Shown: positions 34,096-43,602, numbered from the stretch's first letter. The stretch is DNA of 64,000 bases from JAGVSZ01 sp963716855 (GCA_963716855.1 CAVQUV010000008.1:29353-93352), one strand, 5' to 3'. The notes: generated by a model not told the origin, from the sequence alone. Numbers and translations: made by a program.

Positions 34096-35112
34096 TCAGA
34101 GCACCGGCCGCATGAAGCCGAGGCGCTGGGACTGCCGAAATCCGATTGAGTACAAGAACCCGAGCAGGTCGAAGTTCTCGCGCCGTACCAGCGTCTCGAC
34201 GCGCTCGATGCGCAGCGCCCCGAGGTTCACGAACAGCTGCGAGAGGAGCGCGGTGGCGACGTGGTGGTGCGCGTAGTCGGGATCGACGCCGATCGTGTCG
34301 AGCACCGCGACCGGCTCGCTGCGGCCGAAGTCGCCGAAGTCGGTGCGCGCCATCGCGAAGCCGGCCACGATGCCGTCGACGCGCGCGGTGAGCGAGACGC
34401 GCACCGCCGAGTCGTCCAGCGCTTCCGCCACCAGCCCCTCGATGTAGGCGCGCCGTTCGCGCCCCATCAGATTGCGGTCGATGCGCTCGAGGTCGGCGAG
34501 GTCGCCGGGTGCGAGCGAGCGGACGTCCACGCGGTCGCGCGCGAGCGTCTCGAAGTCGTTTGCGCGGTCGGCGCTGTAGTCGACCTCGGCGGAGAAGTGG
34601 TTATGCTCGGGCGCGGCGACGCCCGGCGCGTGCTCGGCGCCGAGCCGGCCGGCGTGCACCGTGCACTCGAGGATCTGGTTCGGCGCGAGCTCGAAGCCCG
34701 CGTGGTCGAAGAAGCGCAGGATGCCGTGATCGCGCCACGACGCGCTGGTCCGGAGCGAAGTCATGCCGCCCTGGCGTGCCTCGGCCTCGAGCGCGCCGAG
34801 CAGTTGCATCCCGATCCCGTGGCCGCGCTCGTCGGGCCGCACGCCGATCACCTCGAGCCGCAGCGCCGGCTCGGTGCGGCCGAACTCGCCCGCGAGCTTG
34901 CGCGCGAGGACGTAGCCGGCGAGCGCGCCCGCGTCGTCGACCGCGAACTGGACGTGGACGTCGGGCTGCTTCTGCGCGGCCTTGAGCCGGCGCTCGATGT
35001 AGAAGCGGCGCGAGCGGCCCGCGAGGCTCGCGTCGATCGCGACGACGGCGTCGAGGTCGCGCGGCGCGAGGCGGCGCACCTTGAGCTGGGCGGCGGAAGC
35101 AGTGACGGCCAT
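34096..35112 (-). CDS. Tandem two-domain GNAT acyltransferase
   Basis: The 338-residue protein consists of two GNAT domains. The first (residues 8-150) has acetyl-CoA-binding motif VRPDERGHGIGMQLL and starts VRRLAPRDLDAVVAID. The second (residues 195-335) starts VRSLAPGDLADLERID and has VDPDYAHHHVATALL, where the usual Q/R-x-x-G-x-G/A is changed, so it may be inactive. It is divergent from a single-domain GNAT gene across a 196-nt region with BadM-type motifs. Protein or small-molecule acetylation linked to aromatic catabolism is the likely role, by analogy to BadL. Confidence 0.85.
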   Translation of the reverse strand: MAVTASAAQLKVRRLAPRDLDAVVAIDASLAGRSRRFYIERRLKAAQKQPDVHVQFAVDDAGALAGYVLARKLAGEFGRTEPALRLEVIGVRPDERGHGIGMQLLGALEAEARQGGMTSLRTSASWRDHGILRFFDHAGFELAPNQILECTVHAGRLGAEHAPGVAAPEHNHFSAEVDYSADRANDFETLARDRVDVRSLAPGDLADLERIDRNLMGRERRAYIEGLVAEALDDSAVRVSLTARVDGIVAGFAMARTDFGDFGRSEPVAVLDTIGVDPDYAHHHVATALLSQLFVNLGALRIERVETLVRRENFDLLGFLYSIGFRQSQRLGFMRPVL

Positions 35113-35190
35113 GGTCCCTCCTCGAGGACTTGCGCGGGCGCGGACGCTCGCAGTGGAACACGGCTCCTGGGTGGCCCGGATGGGCCTTGT

Positions 35191-35219
35191 CGTAATTTGG
35201 TACGAAAATACCTAAATTG
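35191..35219. promoter_or_regulatory. Candidate BadM-type operator upstream of the GNAT genes
   Basis: CGTAATTTGGTAC at 35191-35203 is identical to 11096-11108. With the following bases it forms an imperfect inverted repeat, AATTTGGTA and TACCTAAATT, about six bases apart. The size and symmetry suit a dimeric Rrf2 regulator. Binding is inferred. Confidence 0.5.
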
Positions 35220-35228
35220 TGTCCGCAC

Positions 35229-35249
35229 GTCAACCCGAGAGGTCAACCC
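35229..35249. promoter_or_regulatory. Direct repeat of GTCAACCC upstream of the GNAT genes
   Basis: Two exact GTCAACCC copies at 35229-35236 and 35242-35249 are spaced 13 nt start to start. The same octamer clusters in the kor/had region. The binding factor is unknown. Confidence 0.45.
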
Positions 35250-35308
35250 GGAGGCTATCTCGTTGTCGGAACGGTAATTCCGGCCGAAACTGGTAAACTG
35301 GTGCGGAA

Positions 35309-35797
35309 ATGTCGGTTTCCAGCCCGAGCTCCAGTGCCGCGGAAGTCTCGCTCGCGGTCCGCCCGGTCGAGGTGCGCGACCTGGACGCGATCATCGCCCT
35401 CGATGCCGCGGTCACCGGGCTCCCCAAGCCCGACTACTGGTACGAACTCTTCCATCGCTACGGGACCCGCGGGCGGCAGCAGCGCTTCTTCCTGGTCGGC
35501 GACGCCGAGGGCGAGATCCAGGGCTTCGTCATCGGCGAGGTGCGCGACTGGGAGTTCGGCTCACCTCCGTGCGGGTGGGTGTTCGGGCTCAACGTGCGCC
35601 CGAACGCGCGCCTGGGCGGAATCGGCACGCGGCTCCTCGAGGCGATCGTCGCCGCGTTCCGGCGCGCGGGCGTGACGAAGGTGCGCACCCTGCTCGCCCG
35701 CGACAACAACCTCGTGCTGTCGTTCTTCCGCAGCCAGGGGATGACGGCCGCCCCGTTCATCCCGCTCGAGCTGGATCTCGAGGGCGCGCCGCGATGA
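35309..35797 (+). CDS. badL: GNAT acetyltransferase, BadL-like
   Basis: The 162-residue protein is a single GNAT domain: LAVRPVEVRDLDAIIALD at the start and the acetyl-CoA motif NVRPNARLGGIGTRLLEAI near residue 95-113, then RTLLARDNNLVLSFFRSQGM. It overlaps the Rrf2 gene by 4 nt. In Rhodopseudomonas palustris, BadL acetylates aminobenzoates and the products act on the Rrf2 repressor BadM. The same gene pairing here supports the name, but the substrate has not been shown. Confidence 0.8.
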   Translation: MSVSSPSSSAAEVSLAVRPVEVRDLDAIIALDAAVTGLPKPDYWYELFHRYGTRGRQQRFFLVGDAEGEIQGFVIGEVRDWEFGSPPCGWVFGLNVRPNARLGGIGTRLLEAIVAAFRRAGVTKVRTLLARDNNLVLSFFRSQGMTAAPFIPLELDLEGAPR

Positions 35798-36225
35798 AGC
35801 TCCAGACCGCTACCAGCCTCGCTCTGGTGAGCGTCCTCGAGGCAGCCGGTCACCCCGAACGCCAGGTCTCGGCATCCGACATCGCCGAGAAGTACGGCGT
35901 CTCGATCCACCACCTGGCGAAGGTGCTGCGCGAGCTCGGCCGTGCCGGGATCTTCGAGGCCACGCGCGGTGCCGGCGGCGGTTATCGCTTCGTCGGCAAC
36001 GCGAAGCGCCTCACCCTGCTCGACGTGATCGAGCTGTTCGAGGACATCAGCGCCCGCTCGCCCGAAGAGGGCGGCGCGGACCCGGCGACCGACGTCGGCC
36101 GCGCGCTTGCCCGCGTGCTCGGAGAGATCGACGAGATCGCGAAGGCGACCTTCCGCTCGATCACGATCGGCACGATGCTCAAGCTGCTCGAACGGGAGCG
36201 TGCGGCGGAGCCGCGCGCCGCCTGA
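35794..36225 (+). CDS. badM: Rrf2-family transcriptional regulator, BadM-like
   Basis: The 143-residue protein has the Rrf2 winged helix: SASDIAEKYGVSIHHLAKVLRELGRAG near residue 30-55 and the wing ATRGAGGGYRF, followed by the dimerisation helix with LLDVIELFEDI. It contains no cysteine at all, so it cannot ligate an iron-sulfur cluster as IscR or NsrR do; a small-molecule ligand is more likely. It is coupled to the GNAT gene. Its stop abuts the nnrS stop (TGATCA). Control of the kor/bcr and GNAT promoters is the working hypothesis. Confidence 0.85.
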   Translation: MKLQTATSLALVSVLEAAGHPERQVSASDIAEKYGVSIHHLAKVLRELGRAGIFEATRGAGGGYRFVGNAKRLTLLDVIELFEDISARSPEEGGADPATDVGRALARVLGEIDEIAKATFRSITIGTMLKLLERERAAEPRAA

Positions 36226-37392
36226 TCAGCCCGGCGCCTCGCGCGGCAGGCTGGCCGTGATGAGGAACCGGGCGAAGCACGCGAGGTAGACCGCGAGCGC
36301 CCCGCTCCACAGGAGTCCCGACGCGACGAGCAGCCAAAGGCTCGGCGCGAAGGCAGTGGCGACGCGCGCGACCGCTGCGCCGAGCATCATCGAATACGCC
36401 ACCACCATCGCCGCCGGCACGACGAGCGGCCGGCCGGTGTGGCGCAGCACGATGCGCGTCGCCAGTCCGAGGATGGTGATGCCCAGTGCGCCGACCGTGA
36501 ACGCGTGCATCCATGCGAGCTCCGGCACGGGCCCGCCGAGCGCAGCCGCGGCGCGCAGCGCGAGCGCGGCGACGAGCCACGCGTAGCCGAGGTGCAGGGT
36601 CCAGAGCAGCGGGTCGTCGAGCACCCTCCAGCCCCGCCAGCGGGCAAGGCGTCCTGCGTTGGCCGCAGCGGCCACCCCTGCCAGGATCCCACGCGCGGCG
36701 AGCGGCGCCTCTAGAAACTCCGCGGCTGCAAATGCGGCAACGCTCGCCGCCGCAAGCACGTCGATCGGGAGGTTGGACGTGACTGCCGGAACGCGGCTCC
36801 GCGTGAAGACCGGAATCAGCAGCCCGCCCGCGAGCGCGTAGAGCAACATGATCAGCAGGAGCCCGGCCTCCAGCGCGCGCGCGACTCCGCGCGCCTCGCC
36901 CGCGGCGGCCGCAACATGGAAAGCCACGTTCGCCGCCGCGAGCACCAAGAGGATGGCGAGTGTCGCCACGAACCCCTTGCGGCGCGCACGCAGCACGGTC
37001 GGCGCGAGCAAGAGTGCGAGCACTGGAAGGAAAGCCGCATCCGCCGTGGTCGTGACCCACGGCGGCAGCGCGCCCGAGGCGAGCATCGCGATCCGGCCCG
37101 CGAGCCAGAGGCCGGCAAGGAGAACGAGCCGCGCGCCGGCGATCTCGTCGGTGAATGCCCAGCCCGGAATCGCGGTCAGCAGCACGGCGGCGATGATCGC
37201 GACCGCGAACCCGAACAGCATCTCGTGGCCGTGCCACAGCGGCCCGGCGAGGCCGGGCGTCGCGGACCACGCGCCGGCGTACTCCGCCATCCACGCGGGC
37301 AGGAGCAGCGCACCCCACGCGAACCCGAGCAGGAGGAACGGCCGGAACCCGCTCGCCCACAGCGGCGCAGGATGGGAGCGCGCGTCGCTCAC
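36226..37392 (-). CDS. nnrS: NnrS-family multi-pass membrane protein
   Basis: NnrS is a haem- and copper-containing inner-membrane protein tied to nitric oxide and nitrosative stress in denitrifiers. The 388-residue product has about 12 hydrophobic helices, the N-terminal LWASGFRPFLLLGFAWG, and GPLWHGHEMLFGFAVAIIA near residue 60 with conserved His residues. I place the start at GTG 37392, which overlaps the ligase stop by 4 nt. Its presence fits the nap operon and a denitrifying lifestyle. Confidence 0.92.
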   Translation of the reverse strand: MSDARSHPAPLWASGFRPFLLLGFAWGALLLPAWMAEYAGAWSATPGLAGPLWHGHEMLFGFAVAIIAAVLLTAIPGWAFTDEIAGARLVLLAGLWLAGRIAMLASGALPPWVTTTADAAFLPVLALLLAPTVLRARRKGFVATLAILLVLAAANVAFHVAAAAGEARGVARALEAGLLLIMLLYALAGGLLIPVFTRSRVPAVTSNLPIDVLAAASVAAFAAAEFLEAPLAARGILAGVAAAANAGRLARWRGWRVLDDPLLWTLHLGYAWLVAALALRAAAALGGPVPELAWMHAFTVGALGITILGLATRIVLRHTGRPLVVPAAMVVAYSMMLGAAVARVATAFAPSLWLLVASGLLWSGALAVYLACFARFLITASLPREAPG

Positions 37393-38912
37393 CGTGCGGC
37401 GCGGGCCCTGAGCGCCTGCTTGTCGGTCTTGCTCACCGTCGTCTTCGGCAGCGCCTGCAGGCACTCGATCGAGGCCGGGACCTTGTACGGCGCGAGGTTC
37501 GCGCGACAGTGCGCGACGAGATCCTCCGGCGTAGCGCGCGCGCCGGCGCGCAGGACCACGAACGCGCGGATCACTTCACCGCGATAGGCATCCGGTGCGC
37601 CCACCGCCGCCGCGTCCGCGACCTCCGGGTGCGTGAACAGCACCTCGTCGACCTCGCGCGGATACACGTTGTAGCCACCGACGATCGCCATGTCCTTCTT
37701 GCGGTCGCGAATGAAGAGGTAGCCGTCCGCATCGAATTCGCCGATGTCGCCGGTATGGAGCCAGCCCCCGCGCAGTGCTTCGGCGGTTTCCTGCGGACGA
37801 TTGCGGTAGCCGCTCATGAGCTGCGGCCCGCGTGCACGGATCTCGCCGCGCGCGCCGACGCCGAGCACGCGCGTCCCGGTCTCGACGTCGACGATCTGGA
37901 TCTCGGTCTCCGGCACGGGCACGCCGACCGAACCGGATTTCACCGCCCCTCCGACGGGATTGAACGAGAGCACGGGTCCGGCCTCGGTCTGGCCGTACCC
38001 CTCGTACACGGGCGCGCCCACGGCGTCGCGCCAACGGCGCAGCGTGCCCTCGGGCAGCGGCGCGGAGCCCGAGTAGCAGGTGTGCACGGTGCGCCAGTCG
38101 GTCCCCGCGAAGTCCGGGTGTCCCATCAGTCCCACGAAGATCGTCGGGCTGCCGGGAAAGATCGTGATTCTCTCCCGCGCGATCGCAGCGAGCACCTCCT
38201 GCAGCTGATAGCGCGCCAGCACGACTAGGCAGCTGCGCGCGTACGCGGCGAGGTAGAGGCCCATCGCCATCGCGTACGAGTGGAAGAGCGGCATCACGCA
38301 CAGCACGCGCTCGCTGCCGCCATGCGTCGGGAGCAGCGCCTCGCGCTGCGCGACGTTCGTCATGAGCGCGCGGTGGGTGAGGTTCACGCCCTTAGCCCGG
38401 CCGGTCGTGCCACCGGTGTACTGTAGGAGGGCGAGCGCACCGGGCTCCGGCGGATCCGGCAGCGCCCCGGTGCGAACGGCGTCGAGCCGGCGCGACGAGC
38501 CGCCCACGACGATGACCTCGTGCGCACCCGCGGCCCGCGCAAGCGGCCCGACCCGGTCGGCGAGCGTCTCGTCCACGATCGCGATGCGCGGGGCCGCGTC
38601 GGTGAGAATCTCGCCGAGCTCGCGGTCGGTGTACAGGGGGTTGAGCGGCGCGAGCTGCGCGCCGGCCGCCTGCACCGCGAACTGCGCGACGCACGCTTCC
38701 AGCGAGTTGGGCAGCACCGTCGCCACGCGCTCGCCGGCGGCGCCGAGCGAGCGCAGCTCGGTCGCGAACGCGCCGACGCAACCGGCGTACTCCGCATAGC
38801 GCAGGCGCCGGTCGCCGCAGACCAGCGCCTCGGCTTCCGGCGCCCGAGCCGCCGCTTCCGCGAGGAGACGCGTCGCCGTGGCCGGAACCGGGGGCAGCGC
38901 CATCGACATCAC
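37389..38912 (-). CDS. Acyl-CoA synthetase / AMP-forming ligase
   Basis: The 507-residue enzyme has the AMP-binding motif LLQYTGGTTGRAKG near residue 166, YEGYGQTEAGPVLSF near residue 300, the adenylate motif GWLHTGDIGEFDADGYLFIRDRKKDM and the C-terminal Lys in LPKTTVSKTDKQAL. These are features of acyl-CoA synthetases of the long/medium-chain or aryl-acid type. The start is GTG at 38912, overlapping the upstream oxidoreductase stop by 4 nt, or ATG three bases later. Substrate not predictable from sequence. Confidence 0.88.
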   Translation of the reverse strand: MMSMALPPVPATATRLLAEAAARAPEAEALVCGDRRLRYAEYAGCVGAFATELRSLGAAGERVATVLPNSLEACVAQFAVQAAGAQLAPLNPLYTDRELGEILTDAAPRIAIVDETLADRVGPLARAAGAHEVIVVGGSSRRLDAVRTGALPDPPEPGALALLQYTGGTTGRAKGVNLTHRALMTNVAQREALLPTHGGSERVLCVMPLFHSYAMAMGLYLAAYARSCLVVLARYQLQEVLAAIARERITIFPGSPTIFVGLMGHPDFAGTDWRTVHTCYSGSAPLPEGTLRRWRDAVGAPVYEGYGQTEAGPVLSFNPVGGAVKSGSVGVPVPETEIQIVDVETGTRVLGVGARGEIRARGPQLMSGYRNRPQETAEALRGGWLHTGDIGEFDADGYLFIRDRKKDMAIVGGYNVYPREVDEVLFTHPEVADAAAVGAPDAYRGEVIRAFVVLRAGARATPEDLVAHCRANLAPYKVPASIECLQALPKTTVSKTDKQALRARAAR

Positions 38913-41900
38913 GCGGCGCAGCGCAGCGCCGGCGCGTCCGCGTGCAGCCGCGCGAGGAGCCGCTCCCGCTCGGCGCGTGCCGCGTCAACGGCGGCGCGCT
39001 TCACCGGGCCGAAGCCGCGGATGCGTTCCGGCAGCGCGGCGATCTCGACCGCGAGCGCATGGTTGTCCGGCGTGAGCGCCGGGAGCAGCGCGAGAATCGT
39101 GGATTCGTACTCGGCCAGCAGTGCGCGCTCGAGCCGACGTTCGCCACTGAGCGCGAACGGGTCGAGCGCCGAGCCCCGCAGCCGCTTCAGGCGCGCGAGC
39201 GCTCGCAGCGCACCGAAGGCCCACCCGCCGAATGCGCGCTTGCGGCGCGCGCCGAACGGCGCAAGGTGGACTCGCACGACGTAGTCGCCGTCGAATGCGT
39301 CCTCAATGGCCTGGCGAAAACGCCCGTCGGTATACAGCCGCGCCACCTCGTACTCGTCCTTGCAGGCGAGCAGCCGGAAGTAAGCCCGCGCGACGGCCTC
39401 GGTCAGGGGGCGATCCTTGCCCCCGAGCGCGCCCTCGGCCTGGCGAGCCGTTTCCACGAGCGCGGTGTAGCGGCCGGCGTAAGCCGCATCCTTGTAGTCG
39501 GTGAGCTCGCGCGCGCGGGCCGCGACGAGATCGTCGAGCGACACGCGCAGCGCTCGCGCGATCCCGGCGGCCTGCTCGACGCGCGCGAGGTCGCTCGCGG
39601 CGCGCCGTCCCCACGCGAACGCCGCTGCGTTCATCGCGACGGCGGTGCCGTTCAGCTCGACGGCACGCAGGATCGAACCGGCCGCGAGCGGCACCAGCCC
39701 GCGCTGCCAGGCGTAGCCGAGCAGGAGCATGTTCGTCGCGACCGCGTCGCCGCAGAGCGCGGTCGCGAGGCGCGTGGCGTCGAAGAACTCGGCGCGGCCC
39801 GCCCCCACGGCGGCGTGGATCTCGCCCTCCATCCCCGCGACCGGGAAAGGCATCTCCGGCCGAGCAATGAACTCGCCGGTGATCTGACGCGCGCGGTTGA
39901 CGACCGCACGCGTCAGCCCGGCGCGCAGCCGCGCGAGCGCCTCGGTCGCGACGGAGGCGACGAGATCACCGCCGATCAGCGCGTTCGCCTCGCCGGTCGC
40001 GATGCGCGCGGCGTGGATCGCGTCCTGGCGGTCCGCGATGCGCACGTGCGCGTACACCGTGCCCGCCTTCTGCGAAAGCCCGGTCTGGTCGAGCACGGCG
40101 ACGCCCTTGCCCTCGAGGTGCGCAGCCATGCCGAGAAGCGCGCCGATCGTCACGACGCCGCTGCCGCCGATGCCGGTGACCAGGATGCCGTACGGCGCAG
40201 CAGTCGCCGGCAATTCGGGATCCGCCGGCTCCGGTCCATCCCAGGCGGGTGGCACGGGCTTCCGCCGCCGCGCGCCCTCGACCGTGACGAAGCTCGGGCA
40301 GAACCCGTCCACGCAGGCGAGGTCGTCGGTGCAGCTCGACGCGTCGATGCGTCGCTTCTCGCCGAGCGGCGTGTCGACCGGGACGAGCGCGAGGCAGTTG
40401 GACCGCGCCCCGCAATCGCCGCAGTCGTCGCAGACGAGCTCGTTGATGAACGCGTGCACCGCGGGCGCCGGGTGCGCCCCACGCTTGATGCGGCGCCGTT
40501 TCTCGGTCGCGCAGAGCTGGTCGTAGATCAGCACGGTGACGCCCGGCACCTCGCGCAGCTCGCGCTGCGTGTGCTCGAGCGCCGCGCGCGGGCGGATCTC
40601 GACGCCCGGCGCGAACGCCGGGCGCGGGCCGTAGTGCGCCGGGTCGTCGGCGATCACGACGACGCGCGCCACCCCCTCGTCCGCGAGCTGGCAGGTGATC
40701 TGCGGCACGGTGAGCGTACCGTCGATCGGCTGCCCGCCGGTCATCGCGACCGCGTCGTTGTAGAGCAGCTTGTACGTTATGGACACCTGCGCTGCGACCG
40801 CGGCGCGGATCGCGAGCAGGCCGGAGTGGAAGTACGTGCCGTCGCCCATGTTCGCGAACACGTGCGGCGTCTCCGTGTAGGGCGCCGTGCCGACCCAGCT
40901 CGCGCCCTCGCCGCCCATCTGGCTGATCGTGAGCGTGTCGCGCCCCATCCACACCGCCATCAGGTGGCAGCCGACGCCGCCGAGCGCGCAGCTCCCCTCG
41001 GGCACTTTGGTGGACGCGTTGTGCGGGCAGCCGGGACAGAACCACGGCGTGCGTTGCAGCGGGAAGCGCGGGCGCGCGAGCGCGCTTTCCTTCGCGTCGA
41101 GGACCGCGAGCCGCTCGGCCACCCCGCTCGAGGTGTAGAAGCGACCGATGCGCGCCGCGATCGCGCGCGCGATCACCGCGGGCTCGAGCTCCGCGGTCGG
41201 CGGCAGGAGCCATTTGCCGTGATGCGCGCCCCACTCGCCGCGGTCGTCGAACTTCCCGATCACGCGCGGGCGCACGTCCTCGCGCCAGTTGTAGAGCTGC
41301 TCCTTCAGCTGGTACTCGACGATCTGGCGCTTCTCCTCGACGACGAGGATCTCCTCGAGCCCCTCGGCGAAGTGCCGCACGCCTTCGGCCTCGAGCGGCC
41401 AGACGAGCCCGGCCTTGTAGAGCCGGATGCCGATGCGCGCCGCCTCGGCATCGTCGATGCCGAGGTCCTCCAGCGCCTGCAGCACGTCGCGGTACGCCTT
41501 GCCGCAGGTGAGGATGCCGAACCGCGCGCGCGGCGAGTCGATGACCGTGCGGTCCAAGCCGTTCGCGCGCGCGTAGGCGAGCGCCGCGTAGACCTTGTAC
41601 TCCTGCATGCGCCGCTCCTGCGCGAGCGGCGGGTCGGGCCAGCGCAGCCCGACGCCGTCGGGCGGCAGCGGGAACGATTCGGGCAGGCGCGTCACGACGC
41701 GCGCCGGATCGACCTCGACGGTGCCGGAGCTCTCCGCCACCTCGCCGGCGAGCTTGAGCGCCACCCAGCATCCCGAGTAGCGCGACATCGCCCAGCCGTG
41801 CAGGCCGTAGTCGATCACCTCCTGCAGATCGGCGGGGGCGAGCACCGGGATCGCGGCGGCGGAGAACTGGTGCTCGCTCTGGTGCGCGACCGCCGAGGAC

Positions 41901-42352
41901 TTCGCGCTGTGGTCGTCGCCGGCGACGACCAGCACGCCGCCGTGGCGCGACGTGCCGGCGTAGTTCGCGTGCTTGAAGACGTCGGCGCAGCGGTCGACGC
42001 CGGGGCCCTTGCCGTACCACATCGCGAACACGCCGTCGTGGCGCGGCGTGGGAAAGAGATGAAGCTGCTGCGTCCCCCACACGGCAGTGGCGGCGAGCTC
42101 CTCGTTGACCCCCGGCTGGAAGCGGATGCCGTGGGCGGAAAGATGCGGCTCAGCGTCGACGAGCGCGCGGTCGAGCGCGCCGAGCGGCGAGCCGCGATAG
42201 CCGGACACGAATCCCGCGGTGTTCAGGCCGGCCGCGCGATCGCGGTCGGCCTGCAGCAGCGCCAGGCGCACCAGCGCCTGCACGCCGGTGAGGTAGACGC
42301 GGCCGCGCTCGAGGGCGTACTTGTCCTCGAGCGTGGGAGCGGTCGCGGCCAT
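38909..42352 (-). CDS. Fused indolepyruvate-type 2-oxoacid:ferredoxin oxidoreductase, copy 1
   Basis: The 1147-residue protein joins an IorA-like and an IorB-like part. It has GFVSGYRGSPLGALD near the N-terminus (pyrimidine-domain signature), CPGCPHNASTKVPEG near residue 450, TPP motif ANMGDGTYFHSGLLA near residue 520, an iron-sulfur region CDDCGDCGARSNC with later SSC and GFCPSF, and the gamma-type domain GIGGSGVVTIGALLGMA near residue 735. Such enzymes turn aryl- or branched 2-oxoacids into acyl-CoA and reduced ferredoxin. ATG 42352 is preferred over GTG 42379 because a GAGG site precedes it. A paralogue lies at 51939-55361. Confidence 0.9.
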   Translation of the reverse strand: MAATAPTLEDKYALERGRVYLTGVQALVRLALLQADRDRAAGLNTAGFVSGYRGSPLGALDRALVDAEPHLSAHGIRFQPGVNEELAATAVWGTQQLHLFPTPRHDGVFAMWYGKGPGVDRCADVFKHANYAGTSRHGGVLVVAGDDHSAKSSAVAHQSEHQFSAAAIPVLAPADLQEVIDYGLHGWAMSRYSGCWVALKLAGEVAESSGTVEVDPARVVTRLPESFPLPPDGVGLRWPDPPLAQERRMQEYKVYAALAYARANGLDRTVIDSPRARFGILTCGKAYRDVLQALEDLGIDDAEAARIGIRLYKAGLVWPLEAEGVRHFAEGLEEILVVEEKRQIVEYQLKEQLYNWREDVRPRVIGKFDDRGEWGAHHGKWLLPPTAELEPAVIARAIAARIGRFYTSSGVAERLAVLDAKESALARPRFPLQRTPWFCPGCPHNASTKVPEGSCALGGVGCHLMAVWMGRDTLTISQMGGEGASWVGTAPYTETPHVFANMGDGTYFHSGLLAIRAAVAAQVSITYKLLYNDAVAMTGGQPIDGTLTVPQITCQLADEGVARVVVIADDPAHYGPRPAFAPGVEIRPRAALEHTQRELREVPGVTVLIYDQLCATEKRRRIKRGAHPAPAVHAFINELVCDDCGDCGARSNCLALVPVDTPLGEKRRIDASSCTDDLACVDGFCPSFVTVEGARRRKPVPPAWDGPEPADPELPATAAPYGILVTGIGGSGVVTIGALLGMAAHLEGKGVAVLDQTGLSQKAGTVYAHVRIADRQDAIHAARIATGEANALIGGDLVASVATEALARLRAGLTRAVVNRARQITGEFIARPEMPFPVAGMEGEIHAAVGAGRAEFFDATRLATALCGDAVATNMLLLGYAWQRGLVPLAAGSILRAVELNGTAVAMNAAAFAWGRRAASDLARVEQAAGIARALRVSLDDLVAARARELTDYKDAAYAGRYTALVETARQAEGALGGKDRPLTEAVARAYFRLLACKDEYEVARLYTDGRFRQAIEDAFDGDYVVRVHLAPFGARRKRAFGGWAFGALRALARLKRLRGSALDPFALSGERRLERALLAEYESTILALLPALTPDNHALAVEIAALPERIRGFGPVKRAAVDAARAERERLLARLHADAPALRCAA

Positions 42353-42360
42353 GGGCAACC

Positions 42361-43497
42361 TCAGCGAATCAGACGCCACTCCCCGCCTTCGACGCGCACC
42401 ATCACGCGGGCGCGCTCGTCCATGCCGTTGTGGTTCGTGGGCGACATGGAGTACACGCCGTGCGTTCCGACGACATTCTTGACGTTCTCGAGCGCCTCGC
42501 GCAGGGCCGCGCGGAACTCGGGCGTGCCCGGCTTCGCCTTCGTGAGGGCTTCGGGAACCGCCGCAGCGACGAGCAGCGTCGCGTCGTAGGAGTACGCCGA
42601 GAACGCATTGCGGGTGTTGGGACCGTACTGCGCCTCGTAGGCCTTGTTGAAGTCCGCGGCCACCTTCTTGATCGGGTTCGAGTCGGGCAGCTGGTCGGCG
42701 ACCATGACCGGCCCGCTAGGCGCGATGGCGCCCTCGACGTTCTTGCCGCCGACGCGGATGAAGTCCTGCCCGATCACGCCGTGGGTCTGGTAGACGCGTC
42801 CCTTGTAGCCGCGGTCGGCGAGCGTGATCTGCGGCAGCGCGCCGGGCGTGCCCGAGCCGCCGACCATCACCGCGTCCGGCGCGGTTGCCATGATCTTGAG
42901 GATCTGGGCGTTGACGCTCGTGTCCGGCCGGTTGTAGCGCTCGTTCGCCACGATCTTGATCCCGGCAGGTTCGGTCGCCGCGGTAAGGCCCTTCAACACG
43001 ATCTCGCCCCACGGATCGTTGTAGCCGATGTAACCGACGCTCTTCACGCCGTTCGTTTTCATGTTCTCCACGACGCCGGCGATCATCAGCGGCACGGGCT
43101 GCGCCACCCAAAACACCCAGGGATACTTGTCGGGCGGCGGCGCGACCGGCGCGAGCGCGATCTGCGGCGTCTTGGTCTCCAGGGCGACCTCCGCGACCGC
43201 CAGGCTCGTCGGGGTGGTCGCCGAGCCGAGGATGACGTCGACTTTGTCCTCGGTCGTCAACTTGCGCGCATTGCGCACTGCGGCCGTGGTGTCGGTCGCG
43301 TCGTCGAGCACGATGTAGCGCACCTTCTGGCCGCCCATCACGGTTGGCGTGATCGTGAAGGCATTGCGATACGGCACGCCGATCGACGCGGCCGGACCGG
43401 TCGCGCTCACCGTCACGCCGATCGTGATGTCGGCCAGCGCGAACGGCGCGGCGACCGCAGCTGCACACGCGCCCATTAGAACGAATGATTTCCTCAT
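42361..43497 (-). CDS. Periplasmic ABC-type substrate-binding protein (LivK-like)
   Basis: The 378-residue precursor starts MRKSFVLMGACAAAVAAPFALA, a signal peptide, followed by a type 1 periplasmic binding fold (ITIGVTVSATGPAASIGVPYRNA). LGSATTPTSLAVAEVALE and VGYIGYNDPWGEIVLKGL are typical of amide, urea or aromatic-acid binding members. No permease or ATPase genes are next to it, so it may share those of the transporter at 26175-29503. It sits 8 nt before the fused oxidoreductase gene. Confidence 0.88.
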   Translation of the reverse strand: MRKSFVLMGACAAAVAAPFALADITIGVTVSATGPAASIGVPYRNAFTITPTVMGGQKVRYIVLDDATDTTAAVRNARKLTTEDKVDVILGSATTPTSLAVAEVALETKTPQIALAPVAPPPDKYPWVFWVAQPVPLMIAGVVENMKTNGVKSVGYIGYNDPWGEIVLKGLTAATEPAGIKIVANERYNRPDTSVNAQILKIMATAPDAVMVGGSGTPGALPQITLADRGYKGRVYQTHGVIGQDFIRVGGKNVEGAIAPSGPVMVADQLPDSNPIKKVAADFNKAYEAQYGPNTRNAFSAYSYDATLLVAAAVPEALTKAKPGTPEFRAALREALENVKNVVGTHGVYSMSPTNHNGMDERARVMVRVEGGEWRLIR

Positions 43498-43602
43498 TGC
43501 AGCGTCTCCTCTCTCTTGCGCACACGCGCGCGTTGTCCGTTGTCTCATATGTTCATTTCGCCGCTCCTGGTGGCGGCCTTGTGGCTTCGATCGGCGCGCG
43601 GC

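Larger units (their letters stand above)
35113..35308. promoter_or_regulatory. Divergent double-GNAT / badL-badM promoter region
   Basis: This 196-nt region drives both GNAT genes. It carries the 13-mer shared with the kor/had region and a direct repeat of GTCAACCC, so the two promoter regions resemble each other in both motif types. A further AT-rich segment, GGTAATTCC and GGTAAACTGG near 35272-35303, precedes badL. Confidence 0.65.

Noticed and set aside
38942..42589. Long plus-strand open frame opposite the first fused oxidoreductase
   Set aside because: Same shadow composition, no recognisable motif, and no ribosome site.
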